A DNA stretch of 64,000 bases from an uncultured Aquimarina sp. (GCA_947500545.1 CANMSO010000006.1:186001-250000); one strand, 5' to 3'; positions 17,317-26,068 are shown, numbered from the stretch's first letter. Notes: generated by a model from the letters alone, not told the origin. Program-made: numbers and translations.

Positions 17317-18792
17317 TTATACTATGGGTTTCATTGCGGTCATTGATGCTCTTAATCTTGCTCCAATAACCTCGATAGGGTGATTTCTTAATGCTGCATT
17401 CACTTCAATTAATTTAGCATTATCAACCTGATTATTTTTACCTTCATCATATGGCTTACCAATAACATTTGTATCAATACCTTTCATGAAATCTGCCAAT
17501 AAAGGCTTACAAGCATGATCAAATAGGTAACAACCATATTCCGCAGTATCAGAAATTACGCGATTCATCTCAAATAATTTCTTACGAGCAATTGTATTGG
17601 CAATTAGTGGTGTTTCATGTAATGATTCATAGTATGCTGATTCTTCGATAATTCCAGAGTCGGTCATTGCTTCAAAAGCCAACTCAACCCCAGCTCTTAC
17701 CATAGCGACCATCAATATTCCATTATCATAAAATTCTTGTTCTGATATCTCAACCCTTCCTGCAGGAGTTTTTTCAAAAGCGGTTTCCCCTGTAGCTGCT
17801 CTCCACGACAGTAAATTTTTATCATCATTTGCCCAATCTTCCATCATGGTTTTTGAAAAGTGACCCGAAATAATATCGTCCATGTGTTTTTGAAATAGTG
17901 GACGCATAATATCTTTTAGCTCTTCAGATAATTCAAATGCCTTTATTTTAGAAGGGTTCGATAAACGATCCATCATATTGGTAATTCCCCCATATTTTAA
18001 TCCCTCGGTAATTGTTTCCCAACCGTACTGGATTAATTTAGAAGCATATCCCGCATCAATACCTTTCTCTATCATTTTATCAAAACATAAAATAGATCCG
18101 GTCTGTAACAAACCACAAAGTATAGTTTGTTCTCCCATAAGGTCAGATTTTACTTCTGCAACAAATGACGATTCAAGTACTCCTGCTCTATCCCCTCCCG
18201 TCCCAACTGCATAGGCTTTGGCTTGTGCTAATCCGTGACCTTGTGGGTCATTTTCTGGATGTACAGCAATTAATGTTGGCACACCAAATCCTCTTTTATA
18301 CTCTTCTCGCACTTCAGAACCTGGGCTTTTGGGAGCTACCATGATCACAGTAAGATCTTCTCTTACTTCCATACCTTCTTCAACAATATTAAACCCATGC
18401 GAGTAGGATAAAGTAGCGCCTTTTTTCATTAATGGCATTACAGTACTTACAACTTGAGTATGTTGCTTATCTGGTGTAAGGTTGATTACGACATCTGCAG
18501 TAGGTACAAGCTCTTCATAAGTCCCTACATTGAATCCGTTATCTGTAGCATTTTTATAAGACTGTCTTTTCTCCTTTATAGCAGCCTCTCGAAGTGTATA
18601 TGAAATATCAAGACCCGAATCTCTCATATTAAGTCCTTGATTAAGACCCTGAGCACCGCATCCTACAATAACAATTTTTTTTCCTTTTAAAGCTTCAACT
18701 CCTGCTGAAAATTCTTCAGCATCCATGAACCTACATTTTCCTAATTGAGTTAATTGATCTCTTAATGATAGCGTATTAAAATAATTTGCCAT
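17317..18792 (-). CDS. ilvC: Ketol-acid reductoisomerase (class II)
   Basis: 491 aa, the length of the long class II enzymes such as E. coli IlvC. The Rossmann segment KIVIVGCGAQGLNQGLNMRD binds NADPH. The two knotted C-terminal domains hold the Mg2+/substrate residues (e.g. DLMGEQTILCG and the ESAYYESLHETPLIAN region). Converts acetolactate and acetohydroxybutyrate to dihydroxy acids. 114 bp separate it from ilvN. Confidence 0.97.
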   Translation of the reverse strand: MANYFNTLSLRDQLTQLGKCRFMDAEEFSAGVEALKGKKIVIVGCGAQGLNQGLNMRDSGLDISYTLREAAIKEKRQSYKNATDNGFNVGTYEELVPTADVVINLTPDKQHTQVVSTVMPLMKKGATLSYSHGFNIVEEGMEVREDLTVIMVAPKSPGSEVREEYKRGFGVPTLIAVHPENDPQGHGLAQAKAYAVGTGGDRAGVLESSFVAEVKSDLMGEQTILCGLLQTGSILCFDKMIEKGIDAGYASKLIQYGWETITEGLKYGGITNMMDRLSNPSKIKAFELSEELKDIMRPLFQKHMDDIISGHFSKTMMEDWANDDKNLLSWRAATGETAFEKTPAGRVEISEQEFYDNGILMVAMVRAGVELAFEAMTDSGIIEESAYYESLHETPLIANTIARKKLFEMNRVISDTAEYGCYLFDHACKPLLADFMKGIDTNVIGKPYDEGKNNQVDNAKLIEVNAALRNHPIEVIGARLRASMTAMKPIV

Positions 18793-18906
18793 TTGTTTTT
18801 AATTTGTTGTCATTTCCTATTGGAAATTTTATTTAATTTTGATTTTAGTTGTTTATTTCTTGGTGTATCTCCTATCATTTGGATCGGGAGATGTTGTAGC
18901 TATCCT

Positions 18907-19440
18907 TTACACAGCTTCTTCGGTAAAACTTTCTAATATTTTAGAAATATCCATTTTGTCCTTGGTCACAGCTATACTACCTGAGCGCACAAATTGCATC
19001 AACCCATAAGGTTCTAACTTATGATATAACGCCTCTACTTCTCGCCTTCTTCCTGTTTTTTCGATAACAAAAAATTCTGGAGTTACCGTGACGATATTAG
19101 CATTACTATTCTTGATTACATTTTGAATCTGACGTTCTTCAAATAACAATTTTGATTCTACTTTAAACAAAGCGGTTTCCTGATAGATAATCTCTTCTTC
19201 TCTATGATAAAAAGCCTTGATCACTTCTATTTGTTTCTCTATTTGCAGAACAATCTTCTTAACTTGTTCTTCGGTTACCTTAATGGCAATAGTAAATCGA
19301 AATACATCTTTGATCTCAGACTGAGAAGCGGTCATGCTATCCAAATTAATATGGCGCTTTAAAAAGATTGCTGATATTCTATTAAGCAACCCTATATTGT
19401 TCTCGGTATATACCGATATCGTATAATTTTCTCTTTCCAT
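18907..19440 (-). CDS. ilvN: Acetolactate synthase small (regulatory) subunit
   Basis: 177 aa with an N-terminal ACT domain (ENYTISVYTENNIGLLNRIS) that binds valine in this family, and a C-terminal ALS_ss domain (about 85-165). Confers feedback control on IlvB. The gene starts 2 bp after the ilvB stop, consistent with coupled synthesis of the two subunits. Confidence 0.95.
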   Translation of the reverse strand: MERENYTISVYTENNIGLLNRISAIFLKRHINLDSMTASQSEIKDVFRFTIAIKVTEEQVKKIVLQIEKQIEVIKAFYHREEEIIYQETALFKVESKLLFEERQIQNVIKNSNANIVTVTPEFFVIEKTGRRREVEALYHKLEPYGLMQFVRSGSIAVTKDKMDISKILESFTEEAV

Positions 19441-19442
19441 AA

Positions 19443-21176
19443 TTAGCTCAATCTTATATCTGAAACAGATGCTCCTGTAGGAATCATTGGGAACACATTA
19501 TTTTCCTTTTCTACACATACTTCTAGAAAGTAAGGCTCTTTGGAAGCAATCATCGCCTTAATAGCGCCTTGTAAATCTTCTCTCTTTGTTATTCTCTTAG
19601 CTTCAATATGATATCCTTTTGCAATAGTTACGAAATCGGGATTTACCATTTCGGTAGATGCATATCGCTTATCAAAAAACAATTGTTGCCATTGACGTAC
19701 CATCCCTAAAAAATCATTGTTCAAGACCACAATTTTTACGGGTACTCTAGTTTGAAAAATAGTTCCTAATTCTTGTATGGTCATCTGATAACCACCATCA
19801 CCAATAATAGCAACGACTTCTCTTTCTGGAACGCCCATTTTTGCACCAATTGCTGCTGGTAACGCAAACCCCATAGTTCCCAGACCTCCAGAAGTCACAT
19901 TACTCTTAGACTTAGTAAACTCTGCATACCTGCATGCGATCATTTGATGTTGTCCAACATCAGATACAATAACCGCATCTCCTTTGGTTTCTTCATTAAT
20001 TCCTCTAAGCACTTCTCCCATTGAAAGACCTTCTTTTGAGGGATGTAATTCTTCTTTGATCACTTTATCATACTCTATCTTATCATAATCTCTAAATTCC
20101 TGTACCCAAGAATCATAGGTATTTGGTTTTATTAAAGGAAGAATTTGTGCTAGTGTATTTTTAACATTACCCATCACAGCGACATCGGCAAATACATTCT
20201 TATTTACCTCTGCAGGATCAATTTCAAAATGTACGACCTTAGCTTGCTTGGCATAGGTTTCTAAGTTGCCAGTTACACGATCATCAAAACGCATTCCTAT
20301 AGCCAATAGTAAATCACATTCGTTTGTTAATTTATTTGGGCCATAGTTACCATGCATACCAACCATTCCCACATTTAGTGGATGTGCGGTTGGCAAAGCT
20401 GAAAGCCCTAGTATTGTCCATGCAGATGGGATACCCGATTTCTCTATAAAATTTTTCAGTTCCTCTTCTGCTTCACCCAAAATAATACCTTGACCAAAAA
20501 CAATCATTGGTTTTTTGGCATTTTCTATAAGTTTCGCCGCTTCAACAACGCTTTTAGGATCAGTTTCCGGAACTGGTTTATAACTTCTCACGCCCTTGCA
20601 TTTTTCATAAACAAAGTCCAATTCGCCAAACTGTGCATCCTTGGTAATATCAATTAAAACAGGTCCTGGTCGGCCAGAACGTGCTATATAAAATGCCTTG
20701 GCCAAAATAGTAGGTATATCTTCGGCTTTAGTTACCTGATGATTCCATTTTGTAATCGGTGTAGAGATTCCTATTATATCTGTTTCCTGAAATGCATCAG
20801 ACCCTAACAGATGTGACCCTACTTGACCAGTAATACACACCATTGGAGTAGAATCAATTTGCGCATCTGCAATTCCGGTCACAAAATTGGTAGCACCCGG
20901 TCCAGAAGTAGCAATGGCTACACCAACCTTACCACTAGTTCTGGCATATCCTTGTGCAGCATGAGTGGCCCCTTGCTCATGTCTGGTTAATACATGATGT
21001 AATTGATCTTGATACTTGTATAACTCATCGTATACAGGCATAATAGCTCCTCCTGGATAACCATAAACTAAATCCACACCCTCTGCCAAAAGGCATCGGA
21101 TAACAGCTTCTGCACCAGTCATTTTTTCTGTTGTCACTTTAGTTTCCTTTTTTATTGTTTGCGTTTGTGTTTCCAT
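19443..21176 (-). CDS. ilvB: Acetolactate synthase large subunit
   Basis: 577-aa thiamine-diphosphate enzyme. The catalytic Glu lies in VLTRHEQGATHAAQGYAR, the FAD/central domain in the middle, and the ThDP/Mg2+ motif is GDGGYQMTIQELGT with the downstream N in VVLNNDFLGMVRQW. Makes acetolactate from pyruvate, or acetohydroxybutyrate from pyruvate plus 2-oxobutanoate. Second gene of the ilv operon. Confidence 0.97.
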   Translation of the reverse strand: METQTQTIKKETKVTTEKMTGAEAVIRCLLAEGVDLVYGYPGGAIMPVYDELYKYQDQLHHVLTRHEQGATHAAQGYARTSGKVGVAIATSGPGATNFVTGIADAQIDSTPMVCITGQVGSHLLGSDAFQETDIIGISTPITKWNHQVTKAEDIPTILAKAFYIARSGRPGPVLIDITKDAQFGELDFVYEKCKGVRSYKPVPETDPKSVVEAAKLIENAKKPMIVFGQGIILGEAEEELKNFIEKSGIPSAWTILGLSALPTAHPLNVGMVGMHGNYGPNKLTNECDLLLAIGMRFDDRVTGNLETYAKQAKVVHFEIDPAEVNKNVFADVAVMGNVKNTLAQILPLIKPNTYDSWVQEFRDYDKIEYDKVIKEELHPSKEGLSMGEVLRGINEETKGDAVIVSDVGQHQMIACRYAEFTKSKSNVTSGGLGTMGFALPAAIGAKMGVPEREVVAIIGDGGYQMTIQELGTIFQTRVPVKIVVLNNDFLGMVRQWQQLFFDKRYASTEMVNPDFVTIAKGYHIEAKRITKREDLQGAIKAMIASKEPYFLEVCVEKENNVFPMIPTGASVSDIRLS

Positions 21177-21196
21177 ACGCGATTTTCTTTATTTAG

Positions 21197-21216
21197 ATTC
21201 CAGCCTACGCTGGAAT
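21197..21216. repeat. REP-like palindrome between ilvD and ilvB
   Basis: A perfect 8-bp hairpin (ATTCCAGC, loop CTAC, GCTGGAAT) in the 79-bp ilvD-ilvB gap. Its form (GATTCC-nGCnTnCGCn-GGAAT) resembles short dispersed palindromes common in flavobacterial genomes. It could mark an mRNA processing point or partial terminator inside the operon. Confidence 0.45.
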
Positions 21217-21255
21217 AGCAAATTATTGAAACTAGTGCTACACACTAGAATATCT

Positions 21256-22932
21256 TTAAAATTCATCTGTTACACATCCTTCTGAAGCAGATGAAACAGT
21301 TTTTGCATATTTATACAATACTCCTTTGCTAAACTTCAATTCTGGTTGAATCCAAGAAGCTTTTCTTTTCGCTACTTCTGATTCATCTATAGCAACAGTA
21401 ATAGAATTTGTTTCTGCATCAATTGTAATAATATCACCATCTTCTACTAAACCAATCAAACCACCTTCTTGTGCTTCAGGAGTGATATGACCGACGACAA
21501 ACCCATGGGTTCCTCCAGAGAACCTTCCATCGGTTATTAGAGCAACATCCTTACCTAAACCTGCTCCCATAATTGCTGCTGTTGGTTTAAGCATTTCTGG
21601 CATTCCAGGACCTCCTTTAGGTCCCTCGTACCTAATGACGACCACATCTCCTTTTTCTACCTTACCGTCTCTAATACCGTCATTGGCAGCATACTCGCCG
21701 TCAAACACTTTAGCTTTTCCTTGAAAACGCAGCCCTTCCTTACCGGTTATCTTAGCAACGCACCCATCTTCTGCCAGGTTTCCAAACATAATTCTAAGGT
21801 GTCCTGTTTGTTTTATTGGATTTTCTAAGGGTTTTATCACATCCTGACCTTCTGTAAGATCCGGAACATCTAATAAGTTCTCTGCTAATGTTTTTCCGGT
21901 AACGGTCAAACAATCACCATGCAGTAATCCTTTCTTTAATAAATACTTTAATACTGCAGGAATACCTCCAACTTCATGTACGTCTTCCATCAGGTATTTA
22001 CCGCTAGGTTTCAAATCTGCAAGAAAAGGGGTTTCATCGCTTATTCTTTGAAAATCAGCAAGTGTAAACTCAACATCTGCTGCTCTGGCAATTGCCAAAA
22101 AGTGTAAAACTGCATTAGTTGATCCACCAAGAATGGTAACCAATCGAATAGCATTTTCTAATGATTTCTTGGTAACAATATCTTTTGGTTTAATATCTTT
22201 TTCTAAGAGTATTCTCATAGCACGACCGGCAGCAACACTTTCTTCTTCCTTATTTTTACTAATAGCAGGATTAGAAGAGTTATACGGTAATGACAATCCT
22301 AAAGCCTCAATGGCCGATGCCATTGTATTTGCCGTATACATTCCGCCGCAAGCTCCAGCCCCTGGACAGGCTTTTTCGATAACGTTTTTATACTCTTTTT
22401 GAGTAATAGTACCTGCTACTTTTTCTCCCCAAGCTTCAAAAGCCGAAACCACATCTAATTTTTTGCCTTCATGACATCCAGATGCAATTGTACCACCATA
22501 CACTAGTATGGCAGGACGGTTTAATCTAAGCATTGCCATTAATGCTCCTGGCATATTTTTATCACAACCTACTACGGTTACCATACCATCATAAGACATG
22601 GCTTGAACAACAGTTTCCATAGAATCTGCAATCACATCTCGAGATGGAAGTGAAAAACGCATTCCTGGTGTTCCCATAGAAATCCCATCACTAACACCAA
22701 TGGTATTAAATATTAAACCAACTACATCTTCTTCTAATGTTCCCTTCTTAACCAATTTGGCAAGATCATTAAGGTGCATATTACAAGGATTCCCTTCATA
22801 ACCTGTACTTGCAATACCAACTAATGGTTTTTTGAAATCCTCATCGGTAAGTCCTATAGCATGAAGCATCGCTTGTGCTGCAGGCTGCGTATCGTCTTGA
22901 GTGACTTGTTTACTATATTTATTGATGCTCAT
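21256..22932 (-). CDS. ilvD: Dihydroxy-acid dehydratase
   Basis: 558 aa. Cysteines of the Fe-S cluster are in GYEGNPCNMHL, VGCDKNMPG and CPGAGACGGMYTANTMA; the C-terminal part holds RDGKVEKGDVVVIRYEGPKGGPGMPEM and DGRFSGGTHG typical of IlvD/Edd. Placement in ilv, rather than an Entner-Doudoroff setting, indicates IlvD. AAAAGGA directly abuts the ATG. First structural gene after the tandem attenuator. Confidence 0.97.
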   Translation of the reverse strand: MSINKYSKQVTQDDTQPAAQAMLHAIGLTDEDFKKPLVGIASTGYEGNPCNMHLNDLAKLVKKGTLEEDVVGLIFNTIGVSDGISMGTPGMRFSLPSRDVIADSMETVVQAMSYDGMVTVVGCDKNMPGALMAMLRLNRPAILVYGGTIASGCHEGKKLDVVSAFEAWGEKVAGTITQKEYKNVIEKACPGAGACGGMYTANTMASAIEALGLSLPYNSSNPAISKNKEEESVAAGRAMRILLEKDIKPKDIVTKKSLENAIRLVTILGGSTNAVLHFLAIARAADVEFTLADFQRISDETPFLADLKPSGKYLMEDVHEVGGIPAVLKYLLKKGLLHGDCLTVTGKTLAENLLDVPDLTEGQDVIKPLENPIKQTGHLRIMFGNLAEDGCVAKITGKEGLRFQGKAKVFDGEYAANDGIRDGKVEKGDVVVIRYEGPKGGPGMPEMLKPTAAIMGAGLGKDVALITDGRFSGGTHGFVVGHITPEAQEGGLIGLVEDGDIITIDAETNSITVAIDESEVAKRKASWIQPELKFSKGVLYKYAKTVSSASEGCVTDEF

Positions 22933-23179
22933 TCCTTTTGAATGTGATTTTTTTATGAATTATATAAAATTTTAACAGTTTATTTGCGATATAATAATCT
23001 CTACAAATAAACCACAGTATAAAATTATTTTGTTACGACTAAACCATTACATATTATTCAATAGCCTTACAATATCCAATACTCATTTTAACATTGTTAA
23101 GTACTGATTTACAGTTATTTACATACTTTGTATTTACAATCACTATTTGTTAGTTTTTATTAAACATTCTTTTTTATCC
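22933..23179 (-). other. ilvD 5' untranslated region downstream of attenuator 2
   Basis: 247 bp between terminator 2 and ilvD. AT-rich, with no clear extra leader peptide, terminator or exact TAnnTTTG box on the minus strand. I see no further feature. Confidence 0.4.
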
Positions 23180-23211
23180 AAAAAAAACTCCCTTCAAAAA
23201 TTTGAAGGGAG
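23180..23211 (-). terminator. Attenuator terminator 2 of the ilv leader
   Basis: Perfect 11-bp stem (plus-strand CTCCCTTCAAA 23188-23198 with TTTGAAGGGAG 23201-23211). On the minus strand it is followed by eight T (23187-23180). The ascending arm (TCCCTTCA, 23210-23203) can alternatively pair over 8 nt with TGAAGGGA (23244-23237), which starts at the stop codon of leader peptide 2, giving a candidate antiterminator. Confidence 0.85.
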
Positions 23212-23241
23212 CTGTATGGTTAACATCATATCAATATCCCT

Positions 23242-23304
23242 TCATGGTGAATAAATCACGACGATAATAATGATAATGACAATTATGTTTTTTAGTATTT
23301 TCAT
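23242..23304 (-). CDS. ilvL2: ilv leader peptide 2 (Ile/Val-rich, attenuation)
   Basis: A 20-aa open frame, MKILKN followed by IIVIIIIIVVI and ending YSP. Thirteen of 20 residues are branched-chain (9 Ile, 3 Val, 1 Leu), with an uninterrupted run of 11 Ile/Val codons. It lies between terminator 1 and terminator 2, in the same orientation as ilvDBNC-A. This composition is diagnostic of a leader peptide whose translation senses charged Ile/Val tRNA. A GTGA/TCAC pair at its end can form the protector (1:2) hairpin. No strong Shine-Dalgarno sequence, usual for the phylum. Confidence 0.85.
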   Translation of the reverse strand: MKILKNIIVIIIIIVVIYSP

Positions 23305-23318
23305 CTTATATATTGATC

Positions 23319-23352
23319 AAAAAAAATCCCTCTACATGCGTAAAGGGATTTT
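23319..23352 (-). terminator. Attenuator terminator 1 of the ilv leader
   Basis: Stem AAAATCCCT / AGGGATTTT extended through a U-G pair and TAC/GTA to 13 pairs with a GCAT loop, followed on the minus strand by an eight-T run (23326-23319, partly shared with the stem). Its ascending arm (ATCCCTT, 23349-23343) is complementary over 7 nt to AAGGGAT (23383-23377) at the end of leader peptide 1, a candidate antiterminator. Confidence 0.85.
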
Positions 23353-23381
23353 ATATATTTTTAATATACCAATATCATCCC

Positions 23382-23447
23382 TTATCGAGGCGAAATAATC
23401 ACCTCAATACTAATGACTGTATTGATATTTATATTGTTTCTTTTCAT
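23382..23447 (-). CDS. ilvL1: ilv leader peptide 1 (Ile/Val-rich, attenuation)
   Basis: A 21-aa open frame beginning MKRNNININTVISIEVIIS and ending PR before TAA. It has six Ile and two Val codons, clustered in the second half just before the protector hairpin (GAGGTG 23405-23400 with CGCCTC 23392-23387). Terminator 1 follows 30 nt after the stop. Its end (GTGATTATTT..., then AAGGGATGATATTG) resembles the end of leader 2 (GTGATTTATT..., then AAGGGATATTG), so the two units look like diverged tandem copies. Confidence 0.8.
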   Translation of the reverse strand: MKRNNININTVISIEVIISPR

Positions 23448-23455
23448 TTATGATT

Positions 23456-23463
23456 CAAATATA
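23456..23463 (-). promoter_or_regulatory. -7 box of the ilv operon promoter
   Basis: TATATTTG on the minus strand, an exact TAnnTTTG, 8 nt upstream of the leader peptide 1 ATG. The mRNA would therefore start at or within a few bases of that ATG (leaderless or nearly so). TTTG 15 nt upstream is a possible but short-spaced -33 element. The promoter sits just behind the response-regulator stop codon (23490). Confidence 0.6.
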
Positions 23464-23489
23464 GAAAAAAAATGTTTTCAAATTCGAAC

Positions 23490-24137
23490 TTACACTTTAA
23501 ATAATTTATTTTTCATACAATAGATAACGAGACCGACTCTTGTTTTGACTTCTAATTTTTTAAACACAGTCTCTCTGTAATTTTCTATAGTTTTAGGACT
23601 CAAACTCATTTCGGCGGCAATATCTCTATACGTAAGTTCAGAACACGCATGCCTTAAAAACACTCGTTCTTTGTCAGTTAATTTTTCCTGAAGACTTATA
23701 CTATTTTCGATTTCATCAGAATGACGCAATGCGCTTTCTATTTTTCCGGAGTAATAAAAACCTTGCTCGATAACCATTTTCATGGCAAATTCGAAATTTT
23801 CTGGATGAATGTCTTTCAATAAATACCCTTTTGCCCCTGCTCTTAGCATTCTTATGATTGTTTCCTCATCATCTTCCATGGTCAAGGCCAACACTTTTTG
23901 CTCGGGTTGATTTTCCTTAAGCCATTGCATTGTCTGTACTCCATCCATTACCGGCATTTTTACATCCAAAAGGATTAAATCCGGTTTTTTTCTTTTATGT
24001 AAATAGTACTGTGTAAGCTCTTTTCCGTTTTTAAGAATAGCTAAAACCTCATATTCTTCGAGTTTAGATATCAAACTTTCTAACGACTGTGCGAATAAAA
24101 GATGATCATCTACAATAACTATGGTCTTTTTTTTCAT
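23490..24137 (-). CDS. LuxR/NarL-type response regulator
   Basis: 215 aa: receiver domain (residues ~4-120; acidic VDDHL, phosphoacceptor Asp in LILLDVKMPVMDG, conserved Lys in GYLLKDIHP) and a C-terminal GerE helix-turn-helix (about 150-212, LTDKERVFLRHACSELTYRDIAAEMSLSPKTIENYR). Partner of the histidine kinase immediately upstream (66-bp gap). The target genes are unknown. Its 3' end abuts the ilv promoter, but nothing shows that it regulates ilv. Confidence 0.92.
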   Translation of the reverse strand: MKKKTIVIVDDHLLFAQSLESLISKLEEYEVLAILKNGKELTQYYLHKRKKPDLILLDVKMPVMDGVQTMQWLKENQPEQKVLALTMEDDEETIIRMLRAGAKGYLLKDIHPENFEFAMKMVIEQGFYYSGKIESALRHSDEIENSISLQEKLTDKERVFLRHACSELTYRDIAAEMSLSPKTIENYRETVFKKLEVKTRVGLVIYCMKNKLFKV

Positions 24138-24203
24138 GTGTGTTTTAATTTTTAATGGTCACATGGGATCTTTGAGGACTAAAGTAAGCTTTTTAATCTA
24201 TTC

Positions 24204-24980
24204 TTACCCTTTTACAGGATATGATAGCAAAAGTGACACTCCTTTTCCTGGAGCAGATTTATATTCATAATCAGCTTTAACCAAAGCTGCGCGACTTTTC
24301 ATATTCAACAATCCGGAGTTTGCCTGTACAGATTTCATATCAAAACCTACCCCATCTTCTTTGACTCTAATATTTAAATTATTAGAGGCATATTCTAATT
24401 CAACTTCTAGATTAGAAGCCTCTGCATACTTTATGGTATTCGAAAAAAATTCCTGAATGATACGATACAAAATGATTTCATCCTTGGCATCGATATGAAA
24501 TTCTTCACCGATAACTGAAAGTTTTGTTTTTAGAAAACGAAGTTTCTCGAATCTATCTAATTCTACCTGTATAGATTTCTCTAATCCAATATTGTGAATT
24601 ACTTCATTATTCAACGTTTTAGATAGGTTACGTATTTCTTGAAGGCTATCTCCTACCAAACTACGCACATCTTCTAGAGCATCAGATGTTTTTTCATCTA
24701 TTGTGGTTCCTAAAATATTGATTTGCATAACAGCTGTAGATAGTAGCTGCCCAATATTATCATGAAGTTCCCAACTTACGTTTTTAAGCGCTTGTTCCTG
24801 AATCTCTATACGAGATTTAAAAATCTCATCCTCAAAACGCTGTTCTGCTCTTAATTTTTCAACCAATAGTTTATTTTTCCGTCTTTGGAAGGCCACAAAA
24901 AACACAATACCGAATATTATAAAGAAAAGAATAATTACGGTAAAGTAAATTATGAGTAAGATTTGTTCTTTCTCGAGCAT
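24204..24980 (-). CDS. Sensor histidine kinase (HisKA_3 type, one TM helix)
   Basis: 258 aa from the ATG at 24980 (MLEKEQILL); a start at 25004 is possible but overlaps the previous gene more. One N-terminal membrane helix (about 5-30), a coiled linker, then the HisKA_3 phosphoacceptor motif SWELHDNIGQLLSTA and the HATPase_c domain (QEFFSNTIKYAEAS, DGVGFD, GLLNMKSRA). Typical NarX/DesK-class kinase paired with a LuxR-type regulator. Its start overlaps the upstream membrane-protein gene by about 31 bp, so that protein may be the signal input. Confidence 0.9.
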   Translation of the reverse strand: MLEKEQILLIIYFTVIILFFIIFGIVFFVAFQRRKNKLLVEKLRAEQRFEDEIFKSRIEIQEQALKNVSWELHDNIGQLLSTAVMQINILGTTIDEKTSDALEDVRSLVGDSLQEIRNLSKTLNNEVIHNIGLEKSIQVELDRFEKLRFLKTKLSVIGEEFHIDAKDEIILYRIIQEFFSNTIKYAEASNLEVELEYASNNLNIRVKEDGVGFDMKSVQANSGLLNMKSRAALVKADYEYKSAPGKGVSLLLSYPVKG

Positions 24981-25648
24981 ACAAAAAAACCAATAGTGTA
25001 GCAAGTATACATAAAAATATTAACCGAAGTTAGGATTATTTCATGAACTTCAACAAAATCGGGGTTTTTTTCATAATTAAAATAATTATCATATATAAAT
25101 ATTGGAGTTATCATTAAATGGTAAACCAACGACCCAATAGCTACATAAAAGGGTAAAGTTTTGTTGAAACTCAATACTTCATCGCTTTTTAACATTTTAA
25201 AAAAATAAAATGAAATACTCAATAAGAACATTACAGACCCGACAATAAAAGTATAAGAAGATAATGAGGTAAAAAATATATTAGACAGAAACAAATTTGC
25301 ACTAGAACTGATTAAAAATGCTACAAGTAAAAAGTTCAATATTTTTTTCGATAAACTTGAATTAATATTCCATTTAAAATAACTAGTATATAAATAGAAA
25401 TTAATTATATGATAAATATTATATATCCAAAAATTCTTTTCTAAAAGTGTACCTTTTAAAAAAGAAAAGCTATCAACATAATAAACTAATGAGGGAAACC
25501 ACCCAAAAATTATCTCCACAAAAAAGGTCAGCCATAAAAAAAAGACAAAGTATCGCGCTGGAAAACCTGCACGATACTTTGTGATATAAATTGTACCAGC
25601 CACCAAGGCCAATAATTCGAATATATTGATTATTAAAAAGGAGTACAC
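24950..25648 (-). CDS. Seven-helix-like integral membrane protein of the kinase cassette
   Basis: 232 aa with about seven hydrophobic segments (e.g. FLIINIFELLALVAGTIYI, YFVFFLWLTFFVEIIFGWF, YTFIVGSVMFLLSISFYFF, IILTSVNIFMYTCYTIGFF) and short loops; no enzyme motif is visible. I do not recognise the family. Overlap with the kinase start and its position between the 131-aa protein and the kinase suggest a membrane sensor module for the two-component pair. Confidence 0.7.
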   Translation of the reverse strand: MYSFLIINIFELLALVAGTIYITKYRAGFPARYFVFFLWLTFFVEIIFGWFPSLVYYVDSFSFLKGTLLEKNFWIYNIYHIINFYLYTSYFKWNINSSLSKKILNFLLVAFLISSSANLFLSNIFFTSLSSYTFIVGSVMFLLSISFYFFKMLKSDEVLSFNKTLPFYVAIGSLVYHLMITPIFIYDNYFNYEKNPDFVEVHEIILTSVNIFMYTCYTIGFFVCSRKNKSYS

Positions 25649-25672
25649 TTATTTTTCGCTTCTTACTAATAG

Positions 25673-26068
25673 TTAATAATCAACTGGCGGTCTGCCAGCA
25701 CCTCCACTATTAAAGGGCTCAATATTATAGTTATTAGGAGCCGTATCACCATCTTTGCCTAAATCTCCTGCAGGAGCGCCAGTAGGTGACATAAACATAG
25801 TAGCATATCCTTTATTCATTTTACATTTCTCTTGCGGGTATGCCCCAAAATACATTCTAATCCCTGGATTATCAATCCCCATTTTTCGAGATTTTTTCTT
25901 TACATATTTAAGATACTCTTGCAACTCCTCTACACTCCACCAAAACTCTCTTGTATCTTCGAATCCTATACATCGATCTATTTCTGGTGTTCTAGTATTA
26001 CACCATGTCTTTTGAAGTTCTTTAGCTTCTTCCTTACTAATACACTTTACGGGTCGTTTTTTTGCCAT
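25673..26068 (-). CDS. 131-aa protein of unknown function, first gene of the kinase cassette
   Basis: 131 aa, starts MAKKRPVKCISKEEAKELQKTW, charged N-terminal half with three Cys (C9, C23, C34), then IRMYFGAYPQEKCKM and a Gly/Pro-rich C-terminus (GAPAGDLGKDGDTAPNN; NSGGAGRPPVDY). No signal peptide and no family I can name. It is 24 bp upstream of the membrane-protein gene on the same strand, so it is probably co-transcribed. The coding potential (amino-acid composition, operon spacing) looks real. Confidence 0.6.
   Translation of the reverse strand: MAKKRPVKCISKEEAKELQKTWCNTRTPEIDRCIGFEDTREFWWSVEELQEYLKYVKKKSRKMGIDNPGIRMYFGAYPQEKCKMNKGYATMFMSPTGAPAGDLGKDGDTAPNNYNIEPFNSGGAGRPPVDY

Noticed and set aside
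22133..22402. 89-codon plus-strand frame inside ilvD
   Set aside because: Antisense shadow of a highly conserved enzyme gene.
23054..23086. Third ilv leader peptide on the minus strand (MSIGYCKAIE)
   Set aside because: Only 10 codons, two Ile, and no terminator or antiterminator pairing behind it.
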